Part shown: piece by piece, positions 23,918 to 31,243 of the stretch
Layout: the number at the start of each line of letters is the position of its first letter
Numbering within the stretch: position 1 is the first letter of the stretch
DNA from: a bacterium ADurb.Bin243
GTDB taxonomy: Bacteria > Muiribacteriota > UBA9980
DNA: 52,875 nt
Assembly (NCBI GenBank): GCA_002069765.1
Contig: MWBZ01000022.1
Span: forward strand, 1-52,875
Direction of reading: 5' to 3'
Notes under the pieces: model-generated
Seen by the model: only the letters and a program-made list of their open reading frames with translations
Database searches by the model: none
Told to the model about the DNA's origin: nothing
Position numbers and translations under genes: made by a program

Positions 23918-24241
23918 ATGAACAATATGATCAATTACTACAACGATTTCATGAAAGAAATGAACGAACTCAACACCAAAAACCTCGAAATGATGAATAA
24001 ATTCTGGAAAGCCGCCATAGAGCAGAACGACGAAAATATCGAAAAAAACATCACGTCCTACTTCGGTTATCTTAACACCAATATCAACTATTTGAATACC
24101 ATATGGAATTCGAGCGTTAAGAACAACCAGGAATTAAGAAAGACATATACCGAAAACATGAACACTCTGCATCAGAATTTCACAAAAATATATAAAGAAA
24201 CGGCTGAAAAAATGACTCCGAAAATGGAAGCCAAAGCCTAG
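23918..24241 (+). CDS. Phasin-like granule protein 4
   Basis: This 107-residue protein is closest to protein 3 ('TKNLEMMNKFWKAAIEQNDEN', 'YLNTNINYLNTIWNSS'). It is helical, acidic/basic mixed, and ends KMEAKA. The SD AAGGAGA is 7 bases from the ATG. It is last in the phasin array and is followed by a hairpin before the reductase gene, so the phasin transcript may be separable from the biosynthetic genes. Confidence 0.72.
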   Translation: MNNMINYYNDFMKEMNELNTKNLEMMNKFWKAAIEQNDENIEKNITSYFGYLNTNINYLNTIWNSSVKNNQELRKTYTENMNTLHQNFTKIYKETAEKMTPKMEAKA

Positions 24242-24332
24242 CCGTAGAGGATTTAGATCTCGCGCCGAAAAGCGTCGGGCGGGAGCTGAATGAACCAACG
24301 TTCATTATAAAATAAATTATTGAAAGCGCGAT

Positions 24333-24362
24333 GCCCGAAAACGTCTGAAGATGTTTTTGGGC
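24333..24362 (+). terminator. Hairpin between the phasin genes and the reductase
   Basis: GCCC-AAAAC-TCT pairs with AGA-GTTTT-GGGC with two non-Watson-Crick positions. There is no clear T-run, so it may be a weak terminator or a processing/stability hairpin. Confidence 0.45.
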
Positions 24363-24418
24363 TTCGCACAAAATAGTTCGGAGCACATATTTTTAAAATA
24401 TAGAAAGGGGATTTTTCA

Positions 24419-25198
24419 ATGGATCGTTTAAAAGGAAAAGTAAGTTTAATAACCGGAGCGTCGGGCGGCATAGGGGCCTGCACGGCGATAACTTTCGCCA
24501 GGGAAGGTTCTATAGTTTACGCGCTCGATTTAAGAAAAAGAGATTTGAATGAGTTGTGCAAAAAATGCCAATCATACCAGAAAAGCTGCGCGGGATTAGA
24601 GGGCCAGAAATTTACGGGCGAAATCCGTTATAAAACGGTCGACGTTTCAAAGTTTAACGACGTTGAAAAAACCGTAGAAGAAATTTATAACGAAACCAAA
24701 AGAATCGACGTCCTGGTTAACAACGCCGGAATTACTCGCGACGCGCAGCTTTTAAAGATGACGGAAGAAATGTTCGACGCGGTCATCGCGGTCAACCTGA
24801 AAGGCGCTTTCAACATGGGCAAAGCCGCCGCAAAATATATGGTCGAAAATCAAAAAGGCTCTATTATCAATACTTCTTCAATAGTCGGCGTTCTCGGAAA
24901 TTTCGGCCAGAGCAACTATGCGGCTTCCAAAGCCGGTCTTATAGCCATGAGTAAAACCTGGGCAAGGGAACTAGGCAGAAAGGGAATCAGGGTCAACGCG
25001 GTAGCGCCGGGTTTTACGAGAACCGAAATGATCGAAACCGTTCCCGAGAAAGTCATAAATATGCTGCTTGAAAAAACCCCGTTAACAAGGCTCGGCAATC
25101 CTGAAGATATAGCTAATTTATATTTATTCCTCGCATCCGACGAGAGCTCGTTTATAACCGCTCAGGTAATCGGAATCGACGGCGGCCTCGTAATATAA
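24419..25198 (+). CDS. phaB: Acetoacetyl-CoA reductase / FabG-like short-chain dehydrogenase
   Basis: This is a classical SDR of 259 residues: TGASGGIG at 12-19, NNAG at 101-104, N126, catalytic S154, Y167 and K171. The family member next to PhaC and a thiolase normally reduces acetoacetyl-CoA to (R)-3-hydroxybutyryl-CoA, the PHB monomer. Residue 37, at the end of beta-2 ('VYALDLRKRD'), is Asp. In classical SDRs an Asp there binds the adenosine ribose of NAD(H) and disfavours NADP(H), so this enzyme may prefer NADH, unlike the Cupriavidus PhaB. SD AAAGGGGA. A FabG role in fatty-acid synthesis cannot be excluded by sequence alone. Confidence 0.85.
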   Translation: MDRLKGKVSLITGASGGIGACTAITFAREGSIVYALDLRKRDLNELCKKCQSYQKSCAGLEGQKFTGEIRYKTVDVSKFNDVEKTVEEIYNETKRIDVLVNNAGITRDAQLLKMTEEMFDAVIAVNLKGAFNMGKAAAKYMVENQKGSIINTSSIVGVLGNFGQSNYAASKAGLIAMSKTWARELGRKGIRVNAVAPGFTRTEMIETVPEKVINMLLEKTPLTRLGNPEDIANLYLFLASDESSFITAQVIGIDGGLVI

Positions 25199-25231
25199 CA
25201 TTGGCGGGCTATTAAAAAGAAGGAGTAAAAT

Positions 25232-26245
25232 ATGTTGAAAGATATCGATATGGCTATAAATAATTTTATCGAAAACCAGGCGGGCGAATATAACGATATG
25301 CCCCGCGGCGTTACGGAACGCGAAATGGTTTATCGCGCGGGCAATATGAAGATATTTAAATTCAAGCGCGAAGGCGGCGACGTTTCTAATCTTCCGCCGA
25401 TGCTTTTTGTGCCTTCGCTTATCAACCGCTGGTATATCCTGGATCTTACCGAAGAAACGAGCTTCGTGAATTATTTCAATAAGTTTTTCACCTGCTATAT
25501 GATCGACTGGGGTTATCCGGGTTCCGAAAGCGCGCATCTTCCGTTCAGCAATTTTTATCACAAGTATTTAAACCGCGCCGTCAATTATATTTGCCGCGAA
25601 ACCGGAGCTGAAAAAATCAATATGCTCGGCTACTGCATCGGCGGGACGCTGTCTTATATTTATTCGTGCCTGGAGCCGGAGCGCGTCAATAAAGTGATAC
25701 TGCTTGCCTCGCCGATTAATTTCGAAAACGCCGGCATATCGAGCTTATATGCAAAAACCTTTCCTACGGAAGAGTTCGTGAATTCCATGGATTACATGCC
25801 GGGCCCGACGATATCCAATTTTTTTAACAACATACAGCCGCTGGGGCTTTTGAAAAAGACGCAGATGTTCCATCAGAAATATAAAGACCCTAAATTCAAA
25901 AAAATGTATGTCGCCATGGAACGTTGGATTTCGGATGACGGGGTTCATTTTCCGGCGCGCGCATATTACGAATTTTTAAGCCAGCTCTATAAGGAAAACC
26001 GCCTTTTCAAAAGCCGGCTTGCGACCACCGACGAGACCGCGGTAGATCCGTCGAAGCGTCAGGCCGAATGCCTCATTTTAAACGCGACGCTCGATCACAT
26101 AGTGCCGCTGCATTGCACAAACCTTCCGCCGGCCGACGGCGCGAAGCGCGAAGTGCTTACGTTCAACACGGGCCACGTGGGAATCACCGTCGGAAAATAT
26201 GGCGTGGACGCTAAAACGAAGGCCGTAGAATTCCTTAAAAAATAA
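25232..26245 (+). CDS. phaC: PHA synthase PhaC, class III/IV-like (copy 1)
   Basis: This 337-residue alpha/beta-hydrolase polymerase has its nucleophile in LGYCIGG (Cys135, the PhaC form of the lipase box), Asp288 in NATLDHIVP and His315 in NTGHVG. This Cys-Asp-His triad transfers 3-hydroxyacyl groups from CoA to the growing chain. 'PSLINRWYILDL' and 'YMIDWGYPG' are PhaC blocks. The length is close to class III/IV PhaC (about 355), which need a PhaE or PhaR partner subunit, unlike class I (about 590). SD AAGGAG. It lies 33 bases after phaB, probably in one transcript. Confidence 0.88.
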   Translation: MLKDIDMAINNFIENQAGEYNDMPRGVTEREMVYRAGNMKIFKFKREGGDVSNLPPMLFVPSLINRWYILDLTEETSFVNYFNKFFTCYMIDWGYPGSESAHLPFSNFYHKYLNRAVNYICRETGAEKINMLGYCIGGTLSYIYSCLEPERVNKVILLASPINFENAGISSLYAKTFPTEEFVNSMDYMPGPTISNFFNNIQPLGLLKKTQMFHQKYKDPKFKKMYVAMERWISDDGVHFPARAYYEFLSQLYKENRLFKSRLATTDETAVDPSKRQAECLILNATLDHIVPLHCTNLPPADGAKREVLTFNTGHVGITVGKYGVDAKTKAVEFLKK

Positions 26246-26256
26246 TCGGCGCGGCC

Positions 26257-26286
26257 TTGATAATAAGGCTGAATTTAAAGTATAAT
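26257..26286 (+). promoter_or_regulatory. Possible internal promoter before the small synthase subunit
   Basis: TTGATA (26257-26262), 18 bases, TATAAT (26281-26286). The leader is about 25 bases. Confidence 0.5.
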
Positions 26287-26317
26287 ATTTATTATTAATC
26301 ATAAAAGGAGATTTCTT

Positions 26318-26704
26318 ATGTATAATTTTTTTGGCGATAACGATTTTATGAAAAAAATGTACGAACAGTGGGAAAAGATGATGGGCGACCATTTTGAAAA
26401 ACTCGTCCACGACGAAAACTTCGTCAGCGAAATGGCTAAAGCCATGGCGGCCACTATGAGCGGAAAATTCATGAGCACCAAAATGATGGACGAAACTTTT
26501 ATGGCCATGAACCTTCCCACCCGCGGCGAAATGGTAAAGGCCCTTCAGAAGCTCGTCGACGTAGAAGAAAGGCTGATAGACCTCGGCGAAAAGTTCGAAG
26601 ACTTCGCCAAAGAGACAACGGACGCGTTGACCGCTATCGAGCAGAAGCTGGGCGTTCCCGCTGAGCAGCTCCCGAAGTCTAAATCAAAATCGAAAAAAGC
26701 TTAG
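26318..26704 (+). CDS. Short PhaE/PhaR-type PHA synthase subunit (putative)
   Basis: This 128-residue helical protein sits between two phaC genes. The N-terminal part is Met-rich ('MKKMYEQWEKMMGDHFEKL'). At about residues 66-100, 'LPTRGEMVKALQKLVDVEERLIDLGEKFED' resembles the C-terminal LPTR/LPSR-plus-coiled-coil segment of PhaE (class III) and the Bacillus PhaR subunit (class IV), which activate their PhaC. It is shorter than PhaE (about 360) and PhaR subunit (about 200). A Lys/Ser-rich tail (KSKSKSKKA) could bind DNA or the granule surface. It could instead be another phasin. SD AAAAGGAG. Confidence 0.55.
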   Translation: MYNFFGDNDFMKKMYEQWEKMMGDHFEKLVHDENFVSEMAKAMAATMSGKFMSTKMMDETFMAMNLPTRGEMVKALQKLVDVEERLIDLGEKFEDFAKETTDALTAIEQKLGVPAEQLPKSKSKSKKA

Positions 26705-26715
26705 AGTGATAATGC

Positions 26716-26755
26716 TTCAAAAACTTCTGAAACTTTAGTTTCAGAAGTTTTTGAA
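26716..26755 (+). terminator. Perfect 19-bp hairpin after the small subunit
   Basis: 26716-26734 (TTCAAAAACTTCTGAAACT) pairs exactly with 26737-26755 around a 2-base loop, near-palindromic. The 3' side is followed by A-rich sequence, so termination is likely but may be partial. Confidence 0.65.
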
Positions 26756-26790
26756 AAAATAAAAAAGATAGTTTTGATAAATTTAAAAAT

Positions 26791-26820
26791 ATGGTAAAAT
26801 ATAAACTGTAATTTTACCAT
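26791..26820 (+). promoter_or_regulatory. Inverted repeat next to the SD of the second phaC
   Basis: ATGGTAAAAT (26791-26800) and ATTTTACCAT (26811-26820) are a perfect 10-bp inverted repeat 10 bases apart. The left arm contains a possible -10 (TAAAAT). The right arm ends exactly at the GGAGG SD. It could be an operator or an RNA hairpin controlling translation of phaC2. Confidence 0.5.
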
Positions 26821-26833
26821 GGAGGTTATTGAA

Positions 26834-27913
26834 ATGGCGGAAGGCTCGAAAAAAGTTAAAGAAACGAAACTGGACCCTGAATATTTGGAAATGGTTTCTA
26901 AGTCGATATACAAATCATACACCGACAAAGACAAGCAGAAACTGGGAATTGAACCTACTCCGAAGACGCCTGTATATTCGCAGGCGATGTGGACGCTGTA
27001 CCGTTTCGACTCCGCAAGCAGGACGAAAAGGCCTCCGCTTTTAGTGATACCTTCGCTTATAAACCGAAATTATATTATGGACCTGCTTCCGGGCCATTCC
27101 ATAATGGAAAGTCTCGTAAATGCGGGCAACGACGTTTTTATGGTAGACTGGGGAACTCCCGATCCGTCTTACGGGCATATAGGGCTTTCTTATTATGTTT
27201 CAAAGTTTTTAAACCGCGCCGTCAGGCAGGTTAAAAAGATAACCGGCGCCGACAGGATAAATTTAATGGGCCAGTGCCTCGGCGGCACGTTCTGCGCCAT
27301 GTACGCCGCGCATCCCGAACTTAAAAAGAACCTCAATAAGCTTTTATTGCTCACGACTCCGCTTAACTTCGAAAATTCAGGGCTTCTTGCCAAGTGGACC
27401 AACAGCGAAGGTTTCGATATAGACAAGCTCACTTCGGCCGTAGGCGCGGTAGTTCCGCCGGAGTTCTTCCATAGTTCCTTCCCGCTTTTAATGGTGCGCG
27501 GCACGCTGTCTAAATATAAAAACCTTCTGGAGCGATTCGAAATCCCCGATTTCAAAAAAGTGTGGCAGGCTCTCGATCTCTGGTCGAGCGACAACGTGCC
27601 TTTCACGCTGCAGGGGTTCCGCGATCTTATAAAAGTCTTTTATCTGCGCAACGCTTTTTATACCGAGGGCATATTGATAGAAGATAAGGTGGTAAGGGTT
27701 TTCGACATAACCACGCCGACGCTTTCCGTAGCGGCGAAAGACGATCATGTCTTTACAGAAACCGCCGCCAGGGCCATTTTAGAATCAAAGGCCGCGAAGG
27801 ATAAAAAAGTGGAGCATCATGTCATGGGGGCGGGGCATGTAACGCTGGTGGCGGCCCATCCGGTGAGGAGCGAAACTTACAAAATTTTCAACGATTATCT
27901 GGCGGCGGAGTAG
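26834..27913 (+). CDS. phaC: PHA synthase PhaC, class III-like (copy 2)
   Basis: This 359-residue protein has Cys148 in MGQCLGG, Asp304 in AAKDDHVF and His335 in GAGHVTL. 'IPSLINRNYIMDLLPG' and 'FMVDWGTPDPS' match class III PhaC. Overall it is closer to canonical class III length than copy 1 and diverged from it, so the two are ancient paralogues. An in-frame ATG at 26819 would place the SD inside the gene. GGAGG (26821-26825) is 8 bases from the ATG at 26834, so that is the start. It may form a heteromer with copy 1 and the short subunit, or have a different monomer preference. Confidence 0.88.
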   Translation: MAEGSKKVKETKLDPEYLEMVSKSIYKSYTDKDKQKLGIEPTPKTPVYSQAMWTLYRFDSASRTKRPPLLVIPSLINRNYIMDLLPGHSIMESLVNAGNDVFMVDWGTPDPSYGHIGLSYYVSKFLNRAVRQVKKITGADRINLMGQCLGGTFCAMYAAHPELKKNLNKLLLLTTPLNFENSGLLAKWTNSEGFDIDKLTSAVGAVVPPEFFHSSFPLLMVRGTLSKYKNLLERFEIPDFKKVWQALDLWSSDNVPFTLQGFRDLIKVFYLRNAFYTEGILIEDKVVRVFDITTPTLSVAAKDDHVFTETAARAILESKAAKDKKVEHHVMGAGHVTLVAAHPVRSETYKIFNDYLAAE

Positions 27914-28000
27914 AAAAACAGATTGATTTAATGAGATTATTTAAAACAAGAAGACGGGCGTTTTAATAGATATTTGATATTCGATGTTTGGAGGTATAAA

Positions 28001-29638
28001 GTGAGGCAGGCTTATAATTTCGACTTTAAAATAGACTACGATTTTTTGAAAAACGAATTTCCGCACGAAGTGTACGAATGGGTAGGCTATTGGGCCGAAA
28101 AGCACGCGGAAAGAATGGTCGTCGTCGATTGCGATAAAAAAGAATATAATTACAGGCAGCTGCTTCAACTCGCGCGCGTCCAGGCGGTAAATCTTTTCGA
28201 GCTCGGGGTCAGGCCCGGCGATCGGATCGCCACTCTGGAAATGAATTCGCTTAATCATTTTGCGACTATAATCGCGGCATCGCTTTTGCACGCGGTTCTG
28301 GTGCCTTTGAACTGGCGTCTTAAAAACCCCGAACTTCTTTATATGATAAACGATTCGAAGCCGCAGGTGATGCTTTACGGAAAAAAATATAAAGAGAACG
28401 CCGAGTTTTTAAAACAGGCGGTCAAGGTTTTCGACATAGACGAACTTTCTACGATGGACACGGCCGGATCCGGCGTTAAAACCGAAATATTCAACGCCAG
28501 GGTGGAAGAGCTCGAAAAGCAGTTTTTCGATTATGGCCGCTACAATAAATTGAACCCGGTTATAATACTTTACACGTCGGGAACCACGGGTTTTCCTAAA
28601 GGCGCCATGATATCCGACCTCCAGCTCAAGCAGAACGCCATTAACACCATATGCGACTGGGGCCTGGCTGAGGGCGAACGCTATATATTATCCGCTCCCC
28701 TTTTTCATACGGGCGGATGGAACGTTCTCGCGCTGCCGCTGCTGATGGCCGGAGGCGAGATTATAATACATGAAAAATTCGACGCGGAGGCCATTCTGAA
28801 CGACATCGAGCGTCATAAAGTTACGCTTTACTTCGGAGTTCCTACCATGTTTATAAGCATGATGGAGTCCATGGCGTTTTCGAGCGTGAACCTGAGTTCT
28901 ATAAAGTTTTTTATCAGCGGCGGCGCTCCATGCCCGCCGTATATTATAGAAACTTTCAGCAAAAAGGGCGTCATTTTCCGTCAGGGTTTCGGCCTCACGG
29001 AAGTCGGCCCCAACTGTTTCACTCTGCCCTGCGAGGATTCGATCCGTAAAATAGGATCGGTCGGCTTTCCGATGAAGGCGAGCCGCGCCAGGCTCATAGC
29101 CGACGACGGGTCCGAAGTCGTTTCGGAAGGCGCGGTGGGAGAGCTTGTTCTCGGCGGCGATCACGTATGCATGGGCTATTACGGCCGCGAAGACGAGTTT
29201 AAAAAGACCTATTATGACGGTTTTTTCCGGACGGGCGACTACGCGATGCGCGACGCGGACGGCTATTATTATATCGTAGGCCGCAAGAAGGAAATGTTCA
29301 TTTCCGGCGGCGAAAACGTATATCCAAAGGAGATAGAAGACCGCCTTACGATGCTTCCTGAAGTTCTGGAGTGCGCCGTATTGGGGGTTCCGGACGAAAA
29401 ATGGGGAGAGGTCGGCCTGGCGGCTATAACGCTTCGCGGCGAACATTTTTCAAACTTAAAAGAAGTACGGGAATCGGTTGAAAACCAGATACGCGACCAT
29501 CTGAAAAAATATCTGGCTTCTTATAAAATACCTAAAAGGCTTAAATTTTACACCGCTCTTCCAAAAAACGCGGTGGGCAAGATAGATAAGATCGCCATAA
29601 AAAACGAATATATCGGCGGCCTGCAGGCCGATAAATAA
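28001..29638 (+). CDS. Acyl-CoA synthetase, AMP-forming (fatty-acid/short-chain acyl ligase)
   Basis: This is a 545-residue ANL-superfamily enzyme with P-loop 'LYTSGTTGFPKGAM' (about 190-203), 'GFGLTEVGPN' (A5), 'RTGDYAMRD' (A7), 'GRKKEMFISGGENVYPKEIE' (A8) and the C-terminal Lys in 'KNAVGKIDK' (A10). It activates a carboxylic acid to acyl-AMP and then acyl-CoA. In a PHA locus the likely substrate is a hydroxy- or short/medium-chain fatty acid, feeding monomers or recycling PHA hydrolysis products. The frame opens at TTG 27974, but GGAGG (27990-27994) is 6 bases before GTG 28001, which is the likely start. It is in the same direction as phaC2 after an 87-base gap. Confidence 0.9.
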   Translation: MRQAYNFDFKIDYDFLKNEFPHEVYEWVGYWAEKHAERMVVVDCDKKEYNYRQLLQLARVQAVNLFELGVRPGDRIATLEMNSLNHFATIIAASLLHAVLVPLNWRLKNPELLYMINDSKPQVMLYGKKYKENAEFLKQAVKVFDIDELSTMDTAGSGVKTEIFNARVEELEKQFFDYGRYNKLNPVIILYTSGTTGFPKGAMISDLQLKQNAINTICDWGLAEGERYILSAPLFHTGGWNVLALPLLMAGGEIIIHEKFDAEAILNDIERHKVTLYFGVPTMFISMMESMAFSSVNLSSIKFFISGGAPCPPYIIETFSKKGVIFRQGFGLTEVGPNCFTLPCEDSIRKIGSVGFPMKASRARLIADDGSEVVSEGAVGELVLGGDHVCMGYYGREDEFKKTYYDGFFRTGDYAMRDADGYYYIVGRKKEMFISGGENVYPKEIEDRLTMLPEVLECAVLGVPDEKWGEVGLAAITLRGEHFSNLKEVRESVENQIRDHLKKYLASYKIPKRLKFYTALPKNAVGKIDKIAIKNEYIGGLQADK

Positions 29639-29689
29639 AAGGCATTTTCGGGCGGGCATCAATAAAAAAATTAAACCGGCGCATCCGGC

Positions 29690-29713
29690 GCCGGGCCAGA
29701 TTCGGGGCCCGGC
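29690..29713 (+). terminator. GC-rich hairpin between ligase and thiolase genes
   Basis: GCCGGGCC (29690-29697) pairs with GGCCCGGC (29706-29713). There is no T-run, so it is a pause/attenuator or weak terminator. Confidence 0.4.
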
Positions 29714-29831
29714 TATGTTTCGCCATTTTCAAAAAGTTACCGGCGGCTGAAAACGCAATAAATATAAGGTATAAAAACATAAAACGCAGTGGAATAGTTT
29801 CAGTAAAAACGATAAGGAAGGGGAAATTAAA

Positions 29832-31025
29832 ATGAACTTTAAAAACGAAAAAAACGACGTGGTGATCGTAGCCGCAAGAAGGAGTGCCAACGCTAAATTT
29901 ATGGGCGCTTTCGCGGATATGAAAGCTCCCGAACTTTTAGGGCGCGTAATAAAAGCCGCTCTTGAAGACGCTAAAATAGGCGCGGCCGAAGTGGATGAAA
30001 CCATAGCCGGCTGCGTGGTTCCGGCCGGCCTCGGCCAGAATCCCGCCCGTCAGGCGATATTAAAAGCCGGAGCGCCCGAAGAAAACGGCGCGGCCGTAAC
30101 GGTAAATAAAGTCTGCGGCTCGGGCCTCTACTCGGTTATAGCCGCCGCCAGAGCGGTTAAATGCGGCGACGTTAAAATAGCGGTTGCGGGCGGCATGGAA
30201 ATCATGTCCCAGAACCCTCATTACATATACACCAGAAAAGAAAATAAAATGGGCCCCGTCACGGTGCTCGACGCCATGCTGACGGACGGCCTGCTGGATT
30301 TTCGCTCGGGCGAAGCCATGGGCAATTTCGCTGAAAATATGGGAAAGAAATTCAATGTAAGCCGCGAAGACCAGGATAAATTCGCCGTAGCCTCTTATGA
30401 AAAAGCTTTGAAAGCGATGGCCGCCGGAAAATTCAAACGCGAGATAGTTCCAGTAGAAATAGCCACGCGCAAGGGGAGCGTGATAGTGGACAAAGACGAA
30501 ATACCGGCCGAAACCCCTTATGAAGTGGCGGCAAAAGCTCGTCCCGCTTTCAAAAAGGACGGAACGGTAACGGCTATAAACGCGTCCAAACTTGCCGACG
30601 GCGCGGCGTGCGTGGTTTTAATGTCCAGAGAAGAAGCCGAAAAGCGCGGGCTAAAGCCTCTGGCTGCGATCAGGGCGTATTCCTTCGACGACGTTTTAAT
30701 CGACGAGCTGCTCGTATCCCCTATAAAATCGATACCTTCCGTTTTGAAAAAAGCGGGCTTAGATATAAAAGACGTGGATTTATTCGAAATCAACGAAGCG
30801 TTCTCGGTCGCGTCCGCCGCCATAAATAAAACTCTCGGCCTTGCTGATGAAAAAGTCAACGTTTACGGCGGTTCTGTGGCTTTAGGGCATCCCGTAGGCG
30901 CCAGCGGCTCGAGAATTCTCGCCACGCTTATCAGCGCGCTGATCCAGGAAAATAAAAACGTGGGCGTGGCTTCGCTTTGCATAGGCGGCGGCGAGGGCGT
31001 ATCCATGCTTATCACAAAAGAATAA
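29832..31025 (+). CDS. phaA: Acetyl-CoA C-acetyltransferase (biosynthetic thiolase)
   Basis: This 397-residue thiolase has acyl-binding Cys95 in NKVCGSGL, His353 in GHPVGASG and base Cys383 in SLCIGGG, matching the Zoogloea enzyme (89, 348, 378). 'EINEAFSVAS' is also intact. It condenses two acetyl-CoA into acetoacetyl-CoA, the first PHB step, completing a thiolase-reductase-synthase set within this locus. The usual RTP near the N-terminus is replaced by 'RRSANAKF', a small departure. SD AAGGAAGGGG. It is last in the PHA locus and is followed by a strong palindromic hairpin. Confidence 0.92.
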   Translation: MNFKNEKNDVVIVAARRSANAKFMGAFADMKAPELLGRVIKAALEDAKIGAAEVDETIAGCVVPAGLGQNPARQAILKAGAPEENGAAVTVNKVCGSGLYSVIAAARAVKCGDVKIAVAGGMEIMSQNPHYIYTRKENKMGPVTVLDAMLTDGLLDFRSGEAMGNFAENMGKKFNVSREDQDKFAVASYEKALKAMAAGKFKREIVPVEIATRKGSVIVDKDEIPAETPYEVAAKARPAFKKDGTVTAINASKLADGAACVVLMSREEAEKRGLKPLAAIRAYSFDDVLIDELLVSPIKSIPSVLKKAGLDIKDVDLFEINEAFSVASAAINKTLGLADEKVNVYGGSVALGHPVGASGSRILATLISALIQENKNVGVASLCIGGGEGVSMLITKE

Positions 31026-31063
31026 TAAATTTAAATTTATTAATATATAAAAAGCCGGTTTAA

Positions 31064-31098
31064 ATTAAAGAGGAAGAGCGACGCTCTTCCTCTTTAAT
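31064..31098. terminator. Palindromic terminator after the thiolase
   Basis: A 17-bp perfect inverted repeat (ATTAAAGAGGAAGAGCG, then its complement) around a single central A. It sits between the thiolase (+) and the M23 peptidase (-). A further small hairpin (GTAAGTAA-TCGC-TTACTTAC, 31197-31216) lies nearer the peptidase stop. Confidence 0.75.
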
Positions 31099-31243
31099 AA
31101 TATTCTATATTCATAATTTATCGTATATTGACTTTTATTTTTTCTATGACTTATGTTTTTGTTTGAAGCGTTACTTGAATTTTTAACCCGGGTTTTGTAA
31201 GTAATCGCTTACTTACCAATGCAGACAAACGGTTTTTGCGGCG

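Noticed and set aside
27974-28000. TTG start for the acyl-CoA ligase
   Set aside because: GGAGG falls inside that version and is correctly spaced from the GTG at 28001.
28688-29446. 252-codon minus-strand frame
   Set aside because: Antisense to the acyl-CoA ligase, which has all ANL motifs.
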